Source of the DNA: Evansella clarkii
GTDB lineage: Bacteria; Bacillota; Bacilli; Bacillales; Salisediminibacteriaceae
NCBI RefSeq assembly: GCF_002019695.1
Contig: NZ_KV917376.1
Coordinates: 2,880,040 to 2,944,039, forward strand
Direction: 5' to 3'
DNA: 64,000 nt
The position numbers and the translations under genes were made by a program. Each line of letters starts with the position of its first letter. Position 1 is the first letter of the stretch. The notes below the pieces were generated by a model that ran no database searches, had not been told where the DNA came from, and saw only the letters and a list, made by a program, of their open reading frames with translations. Below are positions 8,739 to 18,972 of the stretch, piece by piece.

Positions 8739-10421
8739 GTGACGATCAAGATAATTGAAGGAGAAAAGTTCGCCCAAATGTTAATTGAAGGAGCGAACAA
8801 CTTATCCAACAATGCGAAATCCATCGATGCCTTAAATGTATTCCCTGTACCAGACGGAGATACAGGAACAAATATGAATTTAACAATCACTTCAGGTGTC
8901 AAGGAAGTTAAGGCACAGAGCAAGACCCATACAGGACAGGTGGCAGGTTATTTTGCCAAAGGACTGTTAATGGGAGCAAGAGGAAATTCCGGTGTAATAT
9001 TATCACAGCTTTTCCGCGGTTTCTCCAAATCGGTGGAAGGGAAAGAGTCAATAGGAAGCAAAGATTTAAGTAAAGCCTTCGCTTACGGGGTAGACATGGC
9101 ATATAAGGCTGTTATGAAGCCGGTGGAAGGAACGATCCTTACTGTGGCTAAAGACTCAGCGAATAAAGCCGTGGAATTCGCCAAAAAAAATGACGATACA
9201 ATTGCGCTTATGGAGGCTGTTGTAACGGAAGCAAAGGCTTCTTTAGAGCGCACACCTGATCTTCTGCCTGTATTGAAGGAAGTTGGGGTAGTGGACTCCG
9301 GAGGACAGGGGCTTGTTACGATCTATGAAGGCTTCCTCGCTGTGTTAAAAGGGGAGAAAATCGCCGAAACAGAGGTACAGGGGCCAAGTATGGACGAGCT
9401 TGTTAAGGTGGAACATCATCAGTCTGCTCAAAGCCATATGTCCACAGAGGACATCGAATTCGGGTACTGTACAGAAGTGATGGTGAAATTTGAAGAAGAA
9501 AAAGTAGAGGAAAACCCATATAGTGAAACTGATTTCAGAGAAGAACTCAGCGAACATGGCGATTCCCTGCTTGTCGTTTCTGACGAAGACCTCCTGAAAA
9601 TCCATATTCACGCAGAGTATCCCGGCAATGTAATTTCTGCCGCTCAAAGATATGGTTCTCTCGTCAATGTGAAGATAGAAAATATGCGGGAACAGCATAC
9701 GAGCATCCTTCAGCAGGAAAGCCATTCTGCTGCTGCTCCATCTGTACCTGCAAAAGCGGAGAAAACCGAATACGCCGTAATCACTGTAGCAATGGGGGAA
9801 GGAATTTCCCAGTTATTCAAGAGCCTCGGCGCTAAGCGTGTTATCGAAGGCGGCCAGACAATGAATCCGTCAACAGAAGATTTTGTTAAAGCGATTGAAG
9901 AGAGTAACTCTGAAAAAATCGTACTGCTTCCGAATAACGGAAATATTATTATGGCTGCTGAGCAAGCTGCCTCGGTTTCCGACAAAGATGTTGTCGTAGT
10001 TCCTTCAAAGTCTGTTCCTCAAGGTTTAGCTGCCCTGCTGGCATTCAATCCTGCAGCTGATCTGAAAGATAATGAAGAAGAAATGAAGGAAGCCCTGTCA
10101 ACAGTTAAAACCGGTGAGGTAACATACGCTGTCCGGGATACAAGTATTAGCGGTGTGGAGATTAAAAAAGGAGATTTCATGGGCATTGTCGAAAAAGATA
10201 TAGTATCCACCGACAGTGACGTACAGGGTGTTGCAAAAGAGCTTCTGAGCAAAATGGTGGATGAAGACAGTGAAATCATTACGATTATCCGAGGAGAAGA
10301 CCGTACAGAGGAAGAAGCGGACGAACTTGCTTCATATCTGGAAGAGCAATACAAGGATGTGGAAGTAGAAGTCCACGAAGGAAACCAGCCTCTATACTCA
10401 TACATCATCTCAGTGGAGTAA
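8739..10421 (+). CDS. fakA: Fatty acid kinase catalytic subunit FakA (DAK2 / YloV)
   Basis: ATP-binding subunit that phosphorylates fatty acids held by a DegV/FakB partner, allowing their entry into phospholipid synthesis. It starts at GTG 8739 behind AGGAGGAG. The N-terminal Dha kinase L-type domain (about 8-200) has the nucleotide/Mg loop NVFPVPDGDTGTNMNLT (about 30-46) and GARGNSGVILSQLFRGF. A middle domain follows, then a C-terminal DegV-like domain from about 340. The length of 560 aa is typical. The next gene encodes a DegV protein, and plsX lies a few kb downstream, which fits the acyl-phosphate pathway. Confidence 0.94.
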   Translation: MTIKIIEGEKFAQMLIEGANNLSNNAKSIDALNVFPVPDGDTGTNMNLTITSGVKEVKAQSKTHTGQVAGYFAKGLLMGARGNSGVILSQLFRGFSKSVEGKESIGSKDLSKAFAYGVDMAYKAVMKPVEGTILTVAKDSANKAVEFAKKNDDTIALMEAVVTEAKASLERTPDLLPVLKEVGVVDSGGQGLVTIYEGFLAVLKGEKIAETEVQGPSMDELVKVEHHQSAQSHMSTEDIEFGYCTEVMVKFEEEKVEENPYSETDFREELSEHGDSLLVVSDEDLLKIHIHAEYPGNVISAAQRYGSLVNVKIENMREQHTSILQQESHSAAAPSVPAKAEKTEYAVITVAMGEGISQLFKSLGAKRVIEGGQTMNPSTEDFVKAIEESNSEKIVLLPNNGNIIMAAEQAASVSDKDVVVVPSKSVPQGLAALLAFNPAADLKDNEEEMKEALSTVKTGEVTYAVRDTSISGVEIKKGDFMGIVEKDIVSTDSDVQGVAKELLSKMVDEDSEIITIIRGEDRTEEEADELASYLEEQYKDVEVEVHEGNQPLYSYIISVE

Positions 10422-10450
10422 GAGGATAAATTAAACAGGGGGTTGCGTTT

Positions 10451-11311
10451 ATGGGAAAAGTTTTAATAGTCACCGATTCAACTGCTGATATACCGAAATC
10501 TCTGCAGGAAGAACTGGGAATAACAGTTGTGCCTCTGAAAGTCCACTTTGGTGAAGAGACTTTCGAAGATGGAGTCGATCTAAATCCTGGCCAATTTTAT
10601 GAAAAACTAAAGAAAGCAGACCAGATTCCAACAACATCTCAGCCAACCCCGCATCAGTTTGAAGAGGAATACCGCCGCTTATCAGAAGAAAATCCTGAAA
10701 GTGATATTATTTCCATTCACTTGTCATCTAAACTGAGCGGTACATACCAGTCTGCTTATATAGCTTCCCAGACGCTTGGAGAAGAAATTCCGGTTACTGT
10801 GGTTGACTCAAAGAGGGCTTCTTATGCTATCGGAGTAGTCGTTGTGGAAGCTGCAGCTCTTGCCAGGAAGGGAGCTTCCAAAGACGAAGTAATCTCGAGG
10901 ATTAACGAACTCCTTGAAGAAACTACCGTGTTTTTCATGGTTGACACCCTTGAGTACCTGGAGAAAAACGGACGAATCGGTAAAGCGTCCGCGGTACTAG
11001 GCTCCTTGCTGAAAATTAAGCCAATTCTTTCTCTGACAGAAGAAGGGGAAGTTTATCCGTATGAGAAAGTGAGAGGCAATAAGAAAGCTGTCGCAAAAAT
11101 TCTGGATGAATTTGAGGACCGCTTCGGCAATGATCCTGTGCACGTTGGAATCTCCCATGCGGAAGTACAGGGAGAAGCCGATGAGCTTATGGAAAAAATT
11201 AAGGACCGGTTTAATGTAAAAAAAGAAATAGTTACAAATATCGGGCCAGTAATAGGCACCCATGTAGGCCCTGGCACAATCTCTATTGCATTTGGCAGGA
11301 GCAAAATGTAA
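10451..11311 (+). CDS. DegV family fatty-acid-binding protein (FakB-type)
   Basis: DegV fold protein that binds a single long-chain fatty acid and presents it to FakA for phosphorylation. The N-terminal KVLIVTDSTADIP motif, TSQPTPHQF, the SSKLSGTYQSA serine cluster (about 97) and the C-terminal HVGPGTISIAF strand are all characteristic. 286 aa is normal. It follows fakA by 29 bases with a GGGGG ribosome binding site, so kinase and binding partner are co-transcribed. In B. subtilis the DegV paralogues are elsewhere, so this pairing is a local arrangement. Which fatty acids it prefers cannot be read from sequence alone. Confidence 0.9.
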   Translation: MGKVLIVTDSTADIPKSLQEELGITVVPLKVHFGEETFEDGVDLNPGQFYEKLKKADQIPTTSQPTPHQFEEEYRRLSEENPESDIISIHLSSKLSGTYQSAYIASQTLGEEIPVTVVDSKRASYAIGVVVVEAAALARKGASKDEVISRINELLEETTVFFMVDTLEYLEKNGRIGKASAVLGSLLKIKPILSLTEEGEVYPYEKVRGNKKAVAKILDEFEDRFGNDPVHVGISHAEVQGEADELMEKIKDRFNVKKEIVTNIGPVIGTHVGPGTISIAFGRSKM

Positions 11312-11325
11312 CACTTTGGAAACAG

Positions 11326-11363
11326 CCCTGATCTAAGGAATTATCCTGAGATCAGGGTTTTTT
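11326..11363 (+). terminator. Terminator of the yloU-fakA-degV operon
   Basis: Perfect 9-bp stem CCCTGATCT / AGATCAGGG with a 14-base loop and a T6 tail, 15 bases after the degV stop. The following ~185 bp up to sdaAB include a second GC-rich inverted repeat near 11429-11450. Confidence 0.88.
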
Positions 11364-11550
11364 CCTGCTTAACTACTTTTATTCCTGCAGTGAAAGCTGC
11401 TGACATCTTTACATTCAGCATCTTAAACCGGCGATAACCTGTCCAGCCGGTTATGATAGCCCTTTTTCCCGCAATTTGTTAATATATACATAGTATTTTT
11501 GATTAAATGTGTTATTGTAATTAAAGAGAGTTTCCAGGGAGGAATTCGTA

Positions 11551-12213
11551 ATGAAATACAGAAGTGTTTTTGATATTATCGGCCCGGTTATGATCGGGCC
11601 GTCAAGTTCACATACAGCAGGGGCCGCCAGAATCGGCCTCGTAGCAAGACAATTATTCCGCGCTGAACCAGCATGGGTGTCCTTTCACTTATACGGATCT
11701 TTTGCAAAAACGTATCAGGGGCATGGGACAGATGTCGCTCTTACAGGTGGAGTTTTAGGATTCGATACTTCGGATCCCCGCATTACCGATGCTCTTAATA
11801 TTGCAGATACTAAAGGTATGAATGTATCCTTTCATGAAGAGGAAGCTCAGCCCGACCATCCGAATACTGTGAAGATTCGTCTCGGAAACGGGGTTCAGGA
11901 ACTGGAATTAGTGGGTATTTCCATAGGTGGGGGAAAAGTTGAAATTACCGAACTGAATGGTTTCCCATTAAGGCTGAGCGGTAATCACCCTGCCATACTG
12001 GTCGTCCATAATGACCGGTATGGTGCAATCGCTTCCGTTTCCAGCCATCTTGCAAAATACGAAGTCAACATTGGACGTATGGAAGTTTCCAGAAAAGATG
12101 TGGGGAAAGAAGCATTAATGGTCATTGAAATGGACCAAAATATCGGAGAAGATATTTTAAAAGAAATTGAAGCGCTGGAGCATGTTGAAACAGTAACTAA
12201 AATAAACGAGTAA
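11551..12213 (+). CDS. sdaAB: L-serine dehydratase, iron-sulfur-dependent, beta subunit
   Basis: Regulatory subunit of the two-chain L-serine dehydratase that deaminates serine to pyruvate and ammonia. The N-terminal part contains GPVMIGPSSSHTAGAARIG (about 11-29), the family signature. A C-terminal ACT domain (about 148-220, starting LVVHNDRYGAIASV) probably binds serine as activator. 220 aa, as in B. subtilis. It has a strong GGGAGGA ribosome binding site and is followed 26 bases later by the alpha subunit. Confidence 0.95.
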   Translation: MKYRSVFDIIGPVMIGPSSSHTAGAARIGLVARQLFRAEPAWVSFHLYGSFAKTYQGHGTDVALTGGVLGFDTSDPRITDALNIADTKGMNVSFHEEEAQPDHPNTVKIRLGNGVQELELVGISIGGGKVEITELNGFPLRLSGNHPAILVVHNDRYGAIASVSSHLAKYEVNIGRMEVSRKDVGKEALMVIEMDQNIGEDILKEIEALEHVETVTKINE

Positions 12214-12239
12214 GACTTCAGCACCAAGGAGGTTGCATC

Positions 12240-13124
12240 ATGTTTCGCAATGTTGAAGAATTGGTTGCTATAGCCGAAAAAGAAGGTATTCAGATTTCCG
12301 AAGTGATGATTCGCCAGGAAATGAAAATACACGATCGTTCCAGAGAGGAAGTTATTGCCCAGATGGAACGAAACCTTGATGTAATGGAAAAAGCAGTACA
12401 CAGGGGTATTCATGAAGAAGTGAAATCCTTGTCCGGCCTTACAGGCGGAGACGGAAAAAAACTGTACGAATATATACAATCAAATGATACGCTTGCTGGT
12501 CCCCTCATGCTTGACGCGGTGGCAAAAGCAATGGCTACAAATGAAGTGAATGCTGCTATGGGAACAATCTGTGCAACACCAACCGCAGGTTCAGCAGGTG
12601 TAGCGCCAGGTGTGTTGTTTGCTCTTAAAGATAAGCTAAATCCAACAAGAGAACAAATGGTAAGATTTCTTTTTACTTCCGGAGCATTTGGATTCGTGGT
12701 AGCCAACAACGCATCGATCTCAGGTGCTGCAGGCGGGTGCCAGGCAGAGGTAGGTTCTGCCACCGGAATGGCGGCAGCTGCTGCAGTAGAAATGGCAGGG
12801 GGGACACCGCAGCAGTCAGCGGAAGCGATGGCGATCGCGCTAAAAAATATGCTCGGATTAGTTTGTGACCCTGTTGCGGGATTAGTGGAAGTTCCTTGTG
12901 TAAAAAGAAATGCTGCAGGTGCCTCGGGCGCTATTGTGTCCGCGGACCTGGCATTAGCCGGAATTAAAAGCCGAATACCTTGTGATGAGGTAATCGATGC
13001 CATGTACCGTATTGGTCAATCCATGCCGTCAGCATTGAGAGAAACTGCTGAAGGAGGACTGGCTGCAACACCGACCGGCCGTAAATACCAGGAGAAAATA
13101 TTCGGCAAGTCTGCAAAGGTGTGA
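12240..13124 (+). CDS. sdaAA: L-serine dehydratase, iron-sulfur-dependent, alpha subunit
   Basis: Catalytic subunit carrying the [4Fe-4S] cluster. Conserved segments: CATPTAGSAGVAPGVLFAL (about 117), SGAAGGCQAEVGSATGMAAA (about 160) and LGLVCDPVAGLVEVPCVKRN (about 205), whose cysteines ligate the cluster. The N-terminus has a short helical region. 294 aa is normal. It is in an operon with sdaAB and only six bases separate it from recG, so the helicase is probably also read from this promoter. Confidence 0.95.
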   Translation: MFRNVEELVAIAEKEGIQISEVMIRQEMKIHDRSREEVIAQMERNLDVMEKAVHRGIHEEVKSLSGLTGGDGKKLYEYIQSNDTLAGPLMLDAVAKAMATNEVNAAMGTICATPTAGSAGVAPGVLFALKDKLNPTREQMVRFLFTSGAFGFVVANNASISGAAGGCQAEVGSATGMAAAAAVEMAGGTPQQSAEAMAIALKNMLGLVCDPVAGLVEVPCVKRNAAGASGAIVSADLALAGIKSRIPCDEVIDAMYRIGQSMPSALRETAEGGLAATPTGRKYQEKIFGKSAKV

Positions 13125-13130
13125 TAACTA

Positions 13131-15167
13131 ATGGAACAGCCAATTACAGAGATTCACGGAGTAGGCCCCAGGAGCTATGAACAGCTGCAGGCCATGGGGG
13201 TTTACACTGTAAACGATTTGCTTGATCACTTCCCGTTCAGGTACGAAGACCATGCAATCCGCCCGATTATGGAAGCCCAGCATAATGAAAGGGTTACTGT
13301 AAGAGGAAAGGTACACAGTGAACCATCTCTTAGATTTTACGGGAAAAATAAGTCCCGCCTGACCGTTCGCGTTCTCGTGGACGGTCTCTTAGTGCAGGCT
13401 GTCTTCTTTAACCAGGCGTACTTAAAAAAACAAGTTCGTCTTGGCGATACGATTATCCTGAGTGGTAAGTTCGATCGTAACCGGCTGATGATAACAGGAG
13501 GGACTATAAAGCAGGAACAAACTGACGGACCTGGACAAGGTCTGGAACCTGTTTACTCGGTGAAAGGCGATTTAAGGATAACTACCTTAAGAAAGTTGAT
13601 CAGGCAGGCAATACAGCAATTCGAAGGAGAAATTGAAGAGATACTGCCTCCACAGCTTCTTGCTGCATACCGTCTGCTGCCACGGGAAGAAACTATCCGG
13701 GAACTGCATTTTCCTTCTTCTCCTGCACAACTGGGACAGGCAAAACGAAGAATGATTTATGAAGAACTGCTTCTTTTCCAGCTGAAAATGCAGATGTACC
13801 GCAAAATAGAGCGGGAAGCAGACGAAGGCCAAAAGAAAGAATTTGAGACAGAACTAATCAGAGATTTCGTCAGAGAGCTGCCATTTTCCTTAACCGGAGC
13901 ACAAAAAAGAGTGCTGAAGGAAATTATTGATGATTTAAAAAGTGACTACAGAATGAACAGGCTTCTTCAGGGAGACGTGGGTTCAGGAAAAACAATCATT
14001 GCAGGCTGTGCCTTATTTGCTGCTGTACAAGCAGGTTTCCAGGGGGCGCTGATGGTGCCGACTGAGATTTTGGCAGAGCAGCACCTGGAGTCTCTAAAAG
14101 GACTGCTTGAACCTCATGGAATTAAAGTAGCCCTGCTGTCCGGATCGGCAAGAGCTAAAGAGCGAAGAGAGATCCTGGCTGACTTAAAGGATGGAAAAAT
14201 AAACGTTTTAATAGGCACCCATGCGCTTATCCAGGAAGGGGTCGATTTCCATCACCTTGGTCTCGTTATAACGGACGAGCAGCACAGATTTGGTGTGGAG
14301 CAAAGGAGAATCCTGAGGAAAAAAGGCGTACGGCCTGATGTTCTCTTTATGACAGCAACTCCAATACCACGTACGCTTGCCATATCTGCTTTTGGCGATA
14401 TGGACGTTTCCGTAATCGATGAAATGCCAGCCGGGAGAAAGCCGGTGGATACAAGATGGGTGAAGCCGGAAGTTCTTCCTAAGGTGATTGAATTTATAAA
14501 AAAAGAAATCAATAAAGGGCATCAGGCTTATGTAATCTGCCCCCTGATTGAAGAATCAGAAAAACTCGATGTCCAGAATGCGATAGATGTACATTTTCAG
14601 CTCCAGCAGGCGCTTCCGGATATAAATGTGGGCTTAATGCACGGACGCCTTTCCTCCCAGGAGAAAGATGAAGTGATGAATGAATACGCTGAAAATCAGG
14701 TTCAGGTCCTTGTCTCTACTACTGTCGTAGAGGTAGGAGTCAACGTTCCTAATGCCACAGTTATGGTCATCTACGACGCAGAAAGGTTCGGGCTTGCACA
14801 GCTTCACCAGCTGAGAGGCAGGGTAGGAAGAGGAGATGCTCAGTCCTACTGTATACTGCTTGCTAATCCAAAGACAGACGTTGGCAAAGAAAGAATGTCA
14901 ATCATGACAGAGACAACAGATGGCTTTGAATTGTCAGAACGGGATCTGGAACTTCGGGGTCCAGGAGACTTTTTTGGGGCAAAACAAAGCGGACTCCCGG
15001 TATTTAAAGTTGCTGACATTGTAGAAGACTATCGGGTGCTTGAGGTGGCCAGGCAGGATGCGGTAAAGCTCGTTCATTCAGAAACATTCTGGAATGGGCA
15101 GGACTATGCAAAACTCCGGCAGTATTTAAAATCTGAGGGTATCTTTTCAGAAGAAAAACTGGACTAA
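13131..15167 (+). CDS. recG: ATP-dependent DNA helicase RecG
   Basis: Branch-migrating helicase that regresses stalled forks and processes Holliday junctions. It has the N-terminal wedge/OB domain (about 1-250, beginning with the GVGPRSYEQLQAMGV helix-hairpin region), Walker A GDVGSGKT (about 280-287), DEQHRFG box (about 381), the MTATPIPRTLA motif III and the C-terminal helicase half with QLRGRVGRG (motif VI). Length 678 aa, as in other Bacillaceae. It is the last gene before the FapR-controlled promoter. Confidence 0.97.
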   Translation: MEQPITEIHGVGPRSYEQLQAMGVYTVNDLLDHFPFRYEDHAIRPIMEAQHNERVTVRGKVHSEPSLRFYGKNKSRLTVRVLVDGLLVQAVFFNQAYLKKQVRLGDTIILSGKFDRNRLMITGGTIKQEQTDGPGQGLEPVYSVKGDLRITTLRKLIRQAIQQFEGEIEEILPPQLLAAYRLLPREETIRELHFPSSPAQLGQAKRRMIYEELLLFQLKMQMYRKIEREADEGQKKEFETELIRDFVRELPFSLTGAQKRVLKEIIDDLKSDYRMNRLLQGDVGSGKTIIAGCALFAAVQAGFQGALMVPTEILAEQHLESLKGLLEPHGIKVALLSGSARAKERREILADLKDGKINVLIGTHALIQEGVDFHHLGLVITDEQHRFGVEQRRILRKKGVRPDVLFMTATPIPRTLAISAFGDMDVSVIDEMPAGRKPVDTRWVKPEVLPKVIEFIKKEINKGHQAYVICPLIEESEKLDVQNAIDVHFQLQQALPDINVGLMHGRLSSQEKDEVMNEYAENQVQVLVSTTVVEVGVNVPNATVMVIYDAERFGLAQLHQLRGRVGRGDAQSYCILLANPKTDVGKERMSIMTETTDGFELSERDLELRGPGDFFGAKQSGLPVFKVADIVEDYRVLEVARQDAVKLVHSETFWNGQDYAKLRQYLKSEGIFSEEKLD

Positions 15168-15180
15168 TAAATATTTATTG

Positions 15181-15231
15181 TTGAAAAGTACAGTACTACA
15201 AATATATACTACTATTAGTACCTAGTCATAG
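15181..15231 (+). promoter_or_regulatory. fapR promoter with FapR operator
   Basis: -35 TTGAAA (15181-15186), 18-bp spacer, -10 TATACT (15205-15210). Immediately after the -10 lies TTAGTACCTAGTCATAG (15215-15231), a close match to the FapR operator consensus TTAGTACCTRGTCTTAA known from B. subtilis. A short palindrome AGTACAGTACT covers the spacer. The placement implies that FapR represses its own operon (fapR-plsX-fabD-fabG), with malonyl-CoA as inducer. Confidence 0.85.
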
Positions 15232-15249
15232 AAACGTGGAAGTGAGAAA

Positions 15250-15804
15250 ATGAAAATATCTAAAAAACAAAGACAGCCGATGTTAAAAGAGAAAATTGCC
15301 GAAAATCCGTTTATAACCGACGAAGCATTAGCGGAGGAGTTTAAAGTCAGTGTACAGACAGTCAGGCTGGACAGACTTGAGCTTAATATCCCTGAAGTCA
15401 GAGAGCGTATAAAACATGTTGCTAAGCAGCAGTACGACACAGTTAAAGCACTCCCCATTGAGGAGGTTATCGGAGAAGTCATTGATCTTGAACTGGATAA
15501 GCACGCAATTTCCATCCTGGATATAAAGGAAGAGCATGTTTTTTCAAGAACTGGCATTGCGAGAGGGCATCATCTTTTTGCACAGGCAAATTCTCTGGCC
15601 GTCGCTGTAATTAACGATGAACTGGCATTGACCGCAGCAGCAAATATGTCCTTTAAAAGGCGTGTTAAAGTTGGGGAGCGTGTCATTTCAAAAGCGTACG
15701 TAACGGATATCCGCGAGGACCGCACCTTCGTTGAAGTAAACAGCTACGTTGGCCAGGAGCTTGTTTTTCAGGGAGAGTTCTCCATGTTTCGACAAGAACA
15801 ATAA
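15250..15804 (+). CDS. fapR: Transcription factor FapR, regulator of lipid synthesis
   Basis: Repressor of fatty acid and phospholipid synthesis genes, released by malonyl-CoA. The N-terminal helix-turn-helix (about 18-45, [21 protein letters not shown]) is followed by a linking helix and a hot-dog fold effector domain (about 70-184; conserved [23 protein letters not shown] and FVEVNSYV). Length 184 aa is close to the usual 188. It heads the plsX-fabD-fabG operon and has its own operator overlapping the start of transcription. Confidence 0.95.
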   Translation: MKISKKQRQPMLKEKIAENPFITDEALAEEFKVSVQTVRLDRLELNIPEVRERIKHVAKQQYDTVKALPIEEVIGEVIDLELDKHAISILDIKEEHVFSRTGIARGHHLFAQANSLAVAVINDELALTAAANMSFKRRVKVGERVISKAYVTDIREDRTFVEVNSYVGQELVFQGEFSMFRQEQ

Positions 15805-15822
15805 ATTAAGGTTGGTGTAACA

Positions 15823-16824
15823 ATGAGGCTATCAGTAGACGCAATGGGCGGTGACAATGCCCCGGAGAGCATTATAAAAGGGTGTGAAGCTGCTTTAGAT
15901 AAATATAATGATCTTGAAATAATCCTGACAGGTAACGAAAATGAAATAAAAAAGTTTATTCAGCCATCTGACAGAGTACAAATTATCCATACAGAAGTTG
16001 TCATTGAAGGGGAAGATTCTCCGGTCCGGGCAGTCCGCCGGAAGAAAGACTCTTCTATGGTTCTTGCAGTACAGCAGGTGAAAGAAGGCAAGGCGGATGC
16101 TGCTGTTTCTGCTGGGAACACAGGAGCATTGATGACAGCCGGCCTCCTGGTTCTCGGAAGAATAAAAGGAATCGAACGGCCTGCTCTTTCTCCTATGCTG
16201 CCTACATTAGGCGGGGAAGGGTTTCTGCTTCTTGATGTGGGTGCTAATATGGATGCAAAGCCTGAACATCTCCTTCAATATGCCAAAATGGGAGATGTGT
16301 ATATGCGGAAAGTTCGTAAAGTCGACAACCCAAGAATCGGGCTGTTGAACGTAGGGACTGAAGCAGGAAAAGGATCCGAGCTGACAAAGCAGGTCTATGG
16401 ACTTTTGCAGGACAGCTCTGTTAATTTTGTTGGCAACGTGGAGGCCAGGGATCTTCTTGAAGGTGCCGCCGATGTGGTGGTATGTGACGGATTCTCAGGC
16501 AATCTCGTGCTTAAAACTATTGAAGGAACAGCCATGTCGTTGTTTTCCCTGCTAAAAGAAGAACTTACTTCTTCGTTCACAAATAAGCTGGCTGCCGGAG
16601 TGCTGAGGCCATCGTTTAAGCGGGTCAAAAATAAAATGGATTATTCCGAGTATGGAGGCGCCGGTCTTTTCGGATTAAGGGCTCCGGTAATTAAAGCTCA
16701 TGGGTCCTCGGATGAGCGGGCATTTTTCAGTGCAATCCGGCAGGCAAAAACGATGCATGAAGAGAAAGTAGTCAGCACGATCGAGCAGGAGATTCAAAAA
16801 ACAAAATCAGCTGAGGGGGAGTAA
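15823..16824 (+). CDS. plsX: Phosphate acyltransferase PlsX
   Basis: Converts acyl-ACP to acyl-phosphate, the donor for PlsY in phosphatidic acid synthesis, acting at the inner face of the membrane. Signatures: [14 protein letters not shown] at the N-terminus, [15 protein letters not shown] (about 93), [19 protein letters not shown] (about 137) and [15 protein letters not shown] (about 220). 333 aa, standard. Six bases separate it from fabD. Acyl-phosphate is also the product of FakA plus DegV encoded a few kb upstream. Confidence 0.96.
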   Translation: MRLSVDAMGGDNAPESIIKGCEAALDKYNDLEIILTGNENEIKKFIQPSDRVQIIHTEVVIEGEDSPVRAVRRKKDSSMVLAVQQVKEGKADAAVSAGNTGALMTAGLLVLGRIKGIERPALSPMLPTLGGEGFLLLDVGANMDAKPEHLLQYAKMGDVYMRKVRKVDNPRIGLLNVGTEAGKGSELTKQVYGLLQDSSVNFVGNVEARDLLEGAADVVVCDGFSGNLVLKTIEGTAMSLFSLLKEELTSSFTNKLAAGVLRPSFKRVKNKMDYSEYGGAGLFGLRAPVIKAHGSSDERAFFSAIRQAKTMHEEKVVSTIEQEIQKTKSAEGE

Positions 16825-16829
16825 TAACT

Positions 16830-17768
16830 ATGGTAAAGATTTCATTACTTTTTCCCGGCCAGGGATCACAGCAGGTCGGTATGGGAAAAGAGCTTGCTGA
16901 GGCTTACCCTGTTTGCAGGGAGGTATTCAGCAAAGCGGATAAAGTTTTAGGTGAGTCGCTGTCAGAACTTATTTTTTCAGGTGAAGAAGAACTAAAAAGA
17001 ACAGAGAATACTCAGCCTGCCCTCCTTACTGTAAGTACTGGCATATGGGAAATATTAAGAGAAAAAGGAATAACCGCGGACTTTGCTGCCGGGCACAGTC
17101 TTGGTGAATATTCGGCTCTTGTGGCTGCAGGTGCGTTGTCGTTTGAGGATGCTTGCGCAGCTGTAAGAAAGCGTGGACAATGGATGGAAGAAGCTGTGCC
17201 TGCAGGGAAAGGCACGATGGCGGCAGTTTTAGGTATGGACAGAGATTTACTCCAGAAAATTACGGACGAAGCGAGCGAAACAGCAGGAGCGGTTCAGCCT
17301 GCAAATTTTAACGCGTCAGGGCAGATTGTTATTTCCGGCACTGCCGAAGGAGTTGCTGCCGCTTCGGAACTAGCGAAGTCCAGGGGTGCAAAACGGGTAA
17401 TCCCGTTAACAGTAAGCGGGCCGTTCCATTCATCACTCATGGAGCCAGCTGCTGAAAAAATGAAAGAACATCTCAAGAATGTTGAAATTTCGGAACCGAA
17501 AATACCAGTGGTTGCAAATGTAACTGCGGAAGAAACGAAGGATCCTGAAGAAATCAGGGAGCTGCTTTACAAACAAATCTACTCCCCGGTACTCTGGGAA
17601 GACACTATACATAAGCTAGTTGAAGAAGGTTCAGACACATTTATTGAGTTAGGGCCGGGAAAGGTTTTAAGCGGCCTTGTAAAAAAAGTTTCACGACGGG
17701 CTAGAGTATTGCCGGTCTATGATATGGAAACATTAGATAAAGCTGTTAAAGTGCTGACTGAGGAGTGA
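16830..17768 (+). CDS. fabD: Malonyl-CoA:ACP transacylase
   Basis: Loads malonyl groups onto ACP for fatty acid elongation. Motifs: [13 protein letters not shown] at the N-terminus, the catalytic serine in [10 protein letters not shown] (Ser near 90), the conserved Arg region about 115 ([10 protein letters not shown]) and the catalytic His in GPFHSSLM (near 199). 312 aa. The stop codon region overlaps the ribosome binding site of fabG. Confidence 0.96.
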   Translation: MVKISLLFPGQGSQQVGMGKELAEAYPVCREVFSKADKVLGESLSELIFSGEEELKRTENTQPALLTVSTGIWEILREKGITADFAAGHSLGEYSALVAAGALSFEDACAAVRKRGQWMEEAVPAGKGTMAAVLGMDRDLLQKITDEASETAGAVQPANFNASGQIVISGTAEGVAAASELAKSRGAKRVIPLTVSGPFHSSLMEPAAEKMKEHLKNVEISEPKIPVVANVTAEETKDPEEIRELLYKQIYSPVLWEDTIHKLVEEGSDTFIELGPGKVLSGLVKKVSRRARVLPVYDMETLDKAVKVLTEE

Positions 17769-17773
17769 AGAGC

Positions 17774-18514
17774 ATGAAAGGACAAAACGCATTAGTAACA
17801 GGAGGATCCCGTGGGATAGGCCGCGCGATTTGCATTGCCCTGGCGAAACAGGGTGTAAACGTAGCTGTAAACTACTCCGGAAGTAAAGAAAAAGCAGAGG
17901 CAGTGGCAGAAGAATGCCGCTCCTATGATGTAAAAGCATTTGCTTTACAGGCGAATGTAGCTGATTCAGAAGCTGTGAATGGAATGGTGAAAACCACTAT
18001 TGAAGAGTTCGGGTCCCTGGAGATCCTAGTGAACAACGCAGGGATAACGAAAGATACACTTATCATGCGGATGAAAGAAGCGGACTTTGATGCCGTAATC
18101 GAAACGAACCTGAAAGGTGTTTTCAACTGTTCAAAGGCGGTTACCCGGCCGATGATGAAGCAGCGTTACGGGAGAATTATAAACATTTCCTCCGTAGTCG
18201 GAGTGCTTGGGAATGCCGGGCAGGCTAATTATGTGGCAAGTAAAGCGGGAGTTATCGGTTTAACAAAATCGATGGCAAGGGAACTTGCAAACAGAAATAT
18301 AAATGTTAACTCTATTGCTCCCGGGTTCATTGAAACAGATATGACGGAAGCTCTCTCCGAAGAAGTAACCAGTGAAATGCTGAAGCAGATTCCCCTTGGG
18401 AAGCTTGGAACCCCCGAGCAGGTAGCAGATGTGGCGGTATTTCTTGCCAGCGATGCGTCTTCCTATATGACAGGGCAGACACTTCACGTAGACGGCGGAA
18501 TGGTAATGCAATAA
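17774..18514 (+). CDS. fabG: 3-oxoacyl-[ACP] reductase FabG
   Basis: NADPH-dependent short-chain dehydrogenase that reduces 3-ketoacyl-ACP in each elongation cycle. I chose ATG 17774 ([16 protein letters not shown]), with GAGGAGTGA as ribosome binding site, giving 246 aa exactly as in B. subtilis; a GTG nine bases earlier is in frame but overlaps that site. Cofactor loop GGSRGIGRA (about 11-19), NNAGIT (about 87), Ser near 140 (NISSVVG) and catalytic YVASK (about 153-157) are present. Confidence 0.96.
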   Translation: MKGQNALVTGGSRGIGRAICIALAKQGVNVAVNYSGSKEKAEAVAEECRSYDVKAFALQANVADSEAVNGMVKTTIEEFGSLEILVNNAGITKDTLIMRMKEADFDAVIETNLKGVFNCSKAVTRPMMKQRYGRIINISSVVGVLGNAGQANYVASKAGVIGLTKSMARELANRNINVNSIAPGFIETDMTEALSEEVTSEMLKQIPLGKLGTPEQVADVAVFLASDASSYMTGQTLHVDGGMVMQ

Positions 18515-18616
18515 CCACGCAGTAACCAGGGAAAAGCCTTAAATAATACTAAGTTGAAATCTAACTAGTTTTTTTCACCTGTTTATCCTATAATTACTTG
18601 AGAGGAGGTGAGTGTA

Positions 18617-18850
18617 ATGGCAGCAATTCTTGACCGCGTTGCGAAAATCGTTTCAGATCGTCTTGGCGTAGATGAATCCGAAGTGAAGCCGGAAGCTACG
18701 TTTAAAGATGATTTAGGAGCAGACTCCTTGGATGTAGTTGAGCTTGTAATGGAGTTAGAAGACGAGTTCGACTTGGAAATTTCCGATGAAGATGCTGAAA
18801 AAATATCTACTGTAGGTGACGTGATTCAATACATAGAGCGTCATCAATAG
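18617..18850 (+). CDS. acpP: Acyl carrier protein
   Basis: Carries growing acyl chains on a phosphopantetheine arm. ATG 18617 behind GAGGAGGTGA gives [12 protein letters not shown] and 77 aa, the usual size; a GTG at 18608 falls inside the ribosome binding site. The modified serine lies in [18 protein letters not shown] (Ser near 36). The protein is strongly acidic. A consensus -10 TATAAT at 18589-18594, with only a poor -35 at the right distance, suggests it has its own promoter in addition to read-through from fabG. A terminator follows directly. Confidence 0.97.
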   Translation: MAAILDRVAKIVSDRLGVDESEVKPEATFKDDLGADSLDVVELVMELEDEFDLEISDEDAEKISTVGDVIQYIERHQ

Positions 18851-18857
18851 TTTTAAA

Positions 18858-18886
18858 CCCAAGCCCCTCACCGGGCTTGGGCTTTC
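18858..18886 (+). terminator. Terminator after acpP
   Basis: Perfect 9-bp stem CCCAAGCCC / GGGCTTGGG around a 6-base loop, followed by CTTTC. The T-run is short, so some read-through into rnc is likely. Confidence 0.7.
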
Positions 18887-18972
18887 AATAATGCTTAACG
18901 GCGTTATTATATTAAAAAGCTCATCCAGAGCAGACTAAACTGTCAAACTGAGACAAAGCGACGGGGGATCTC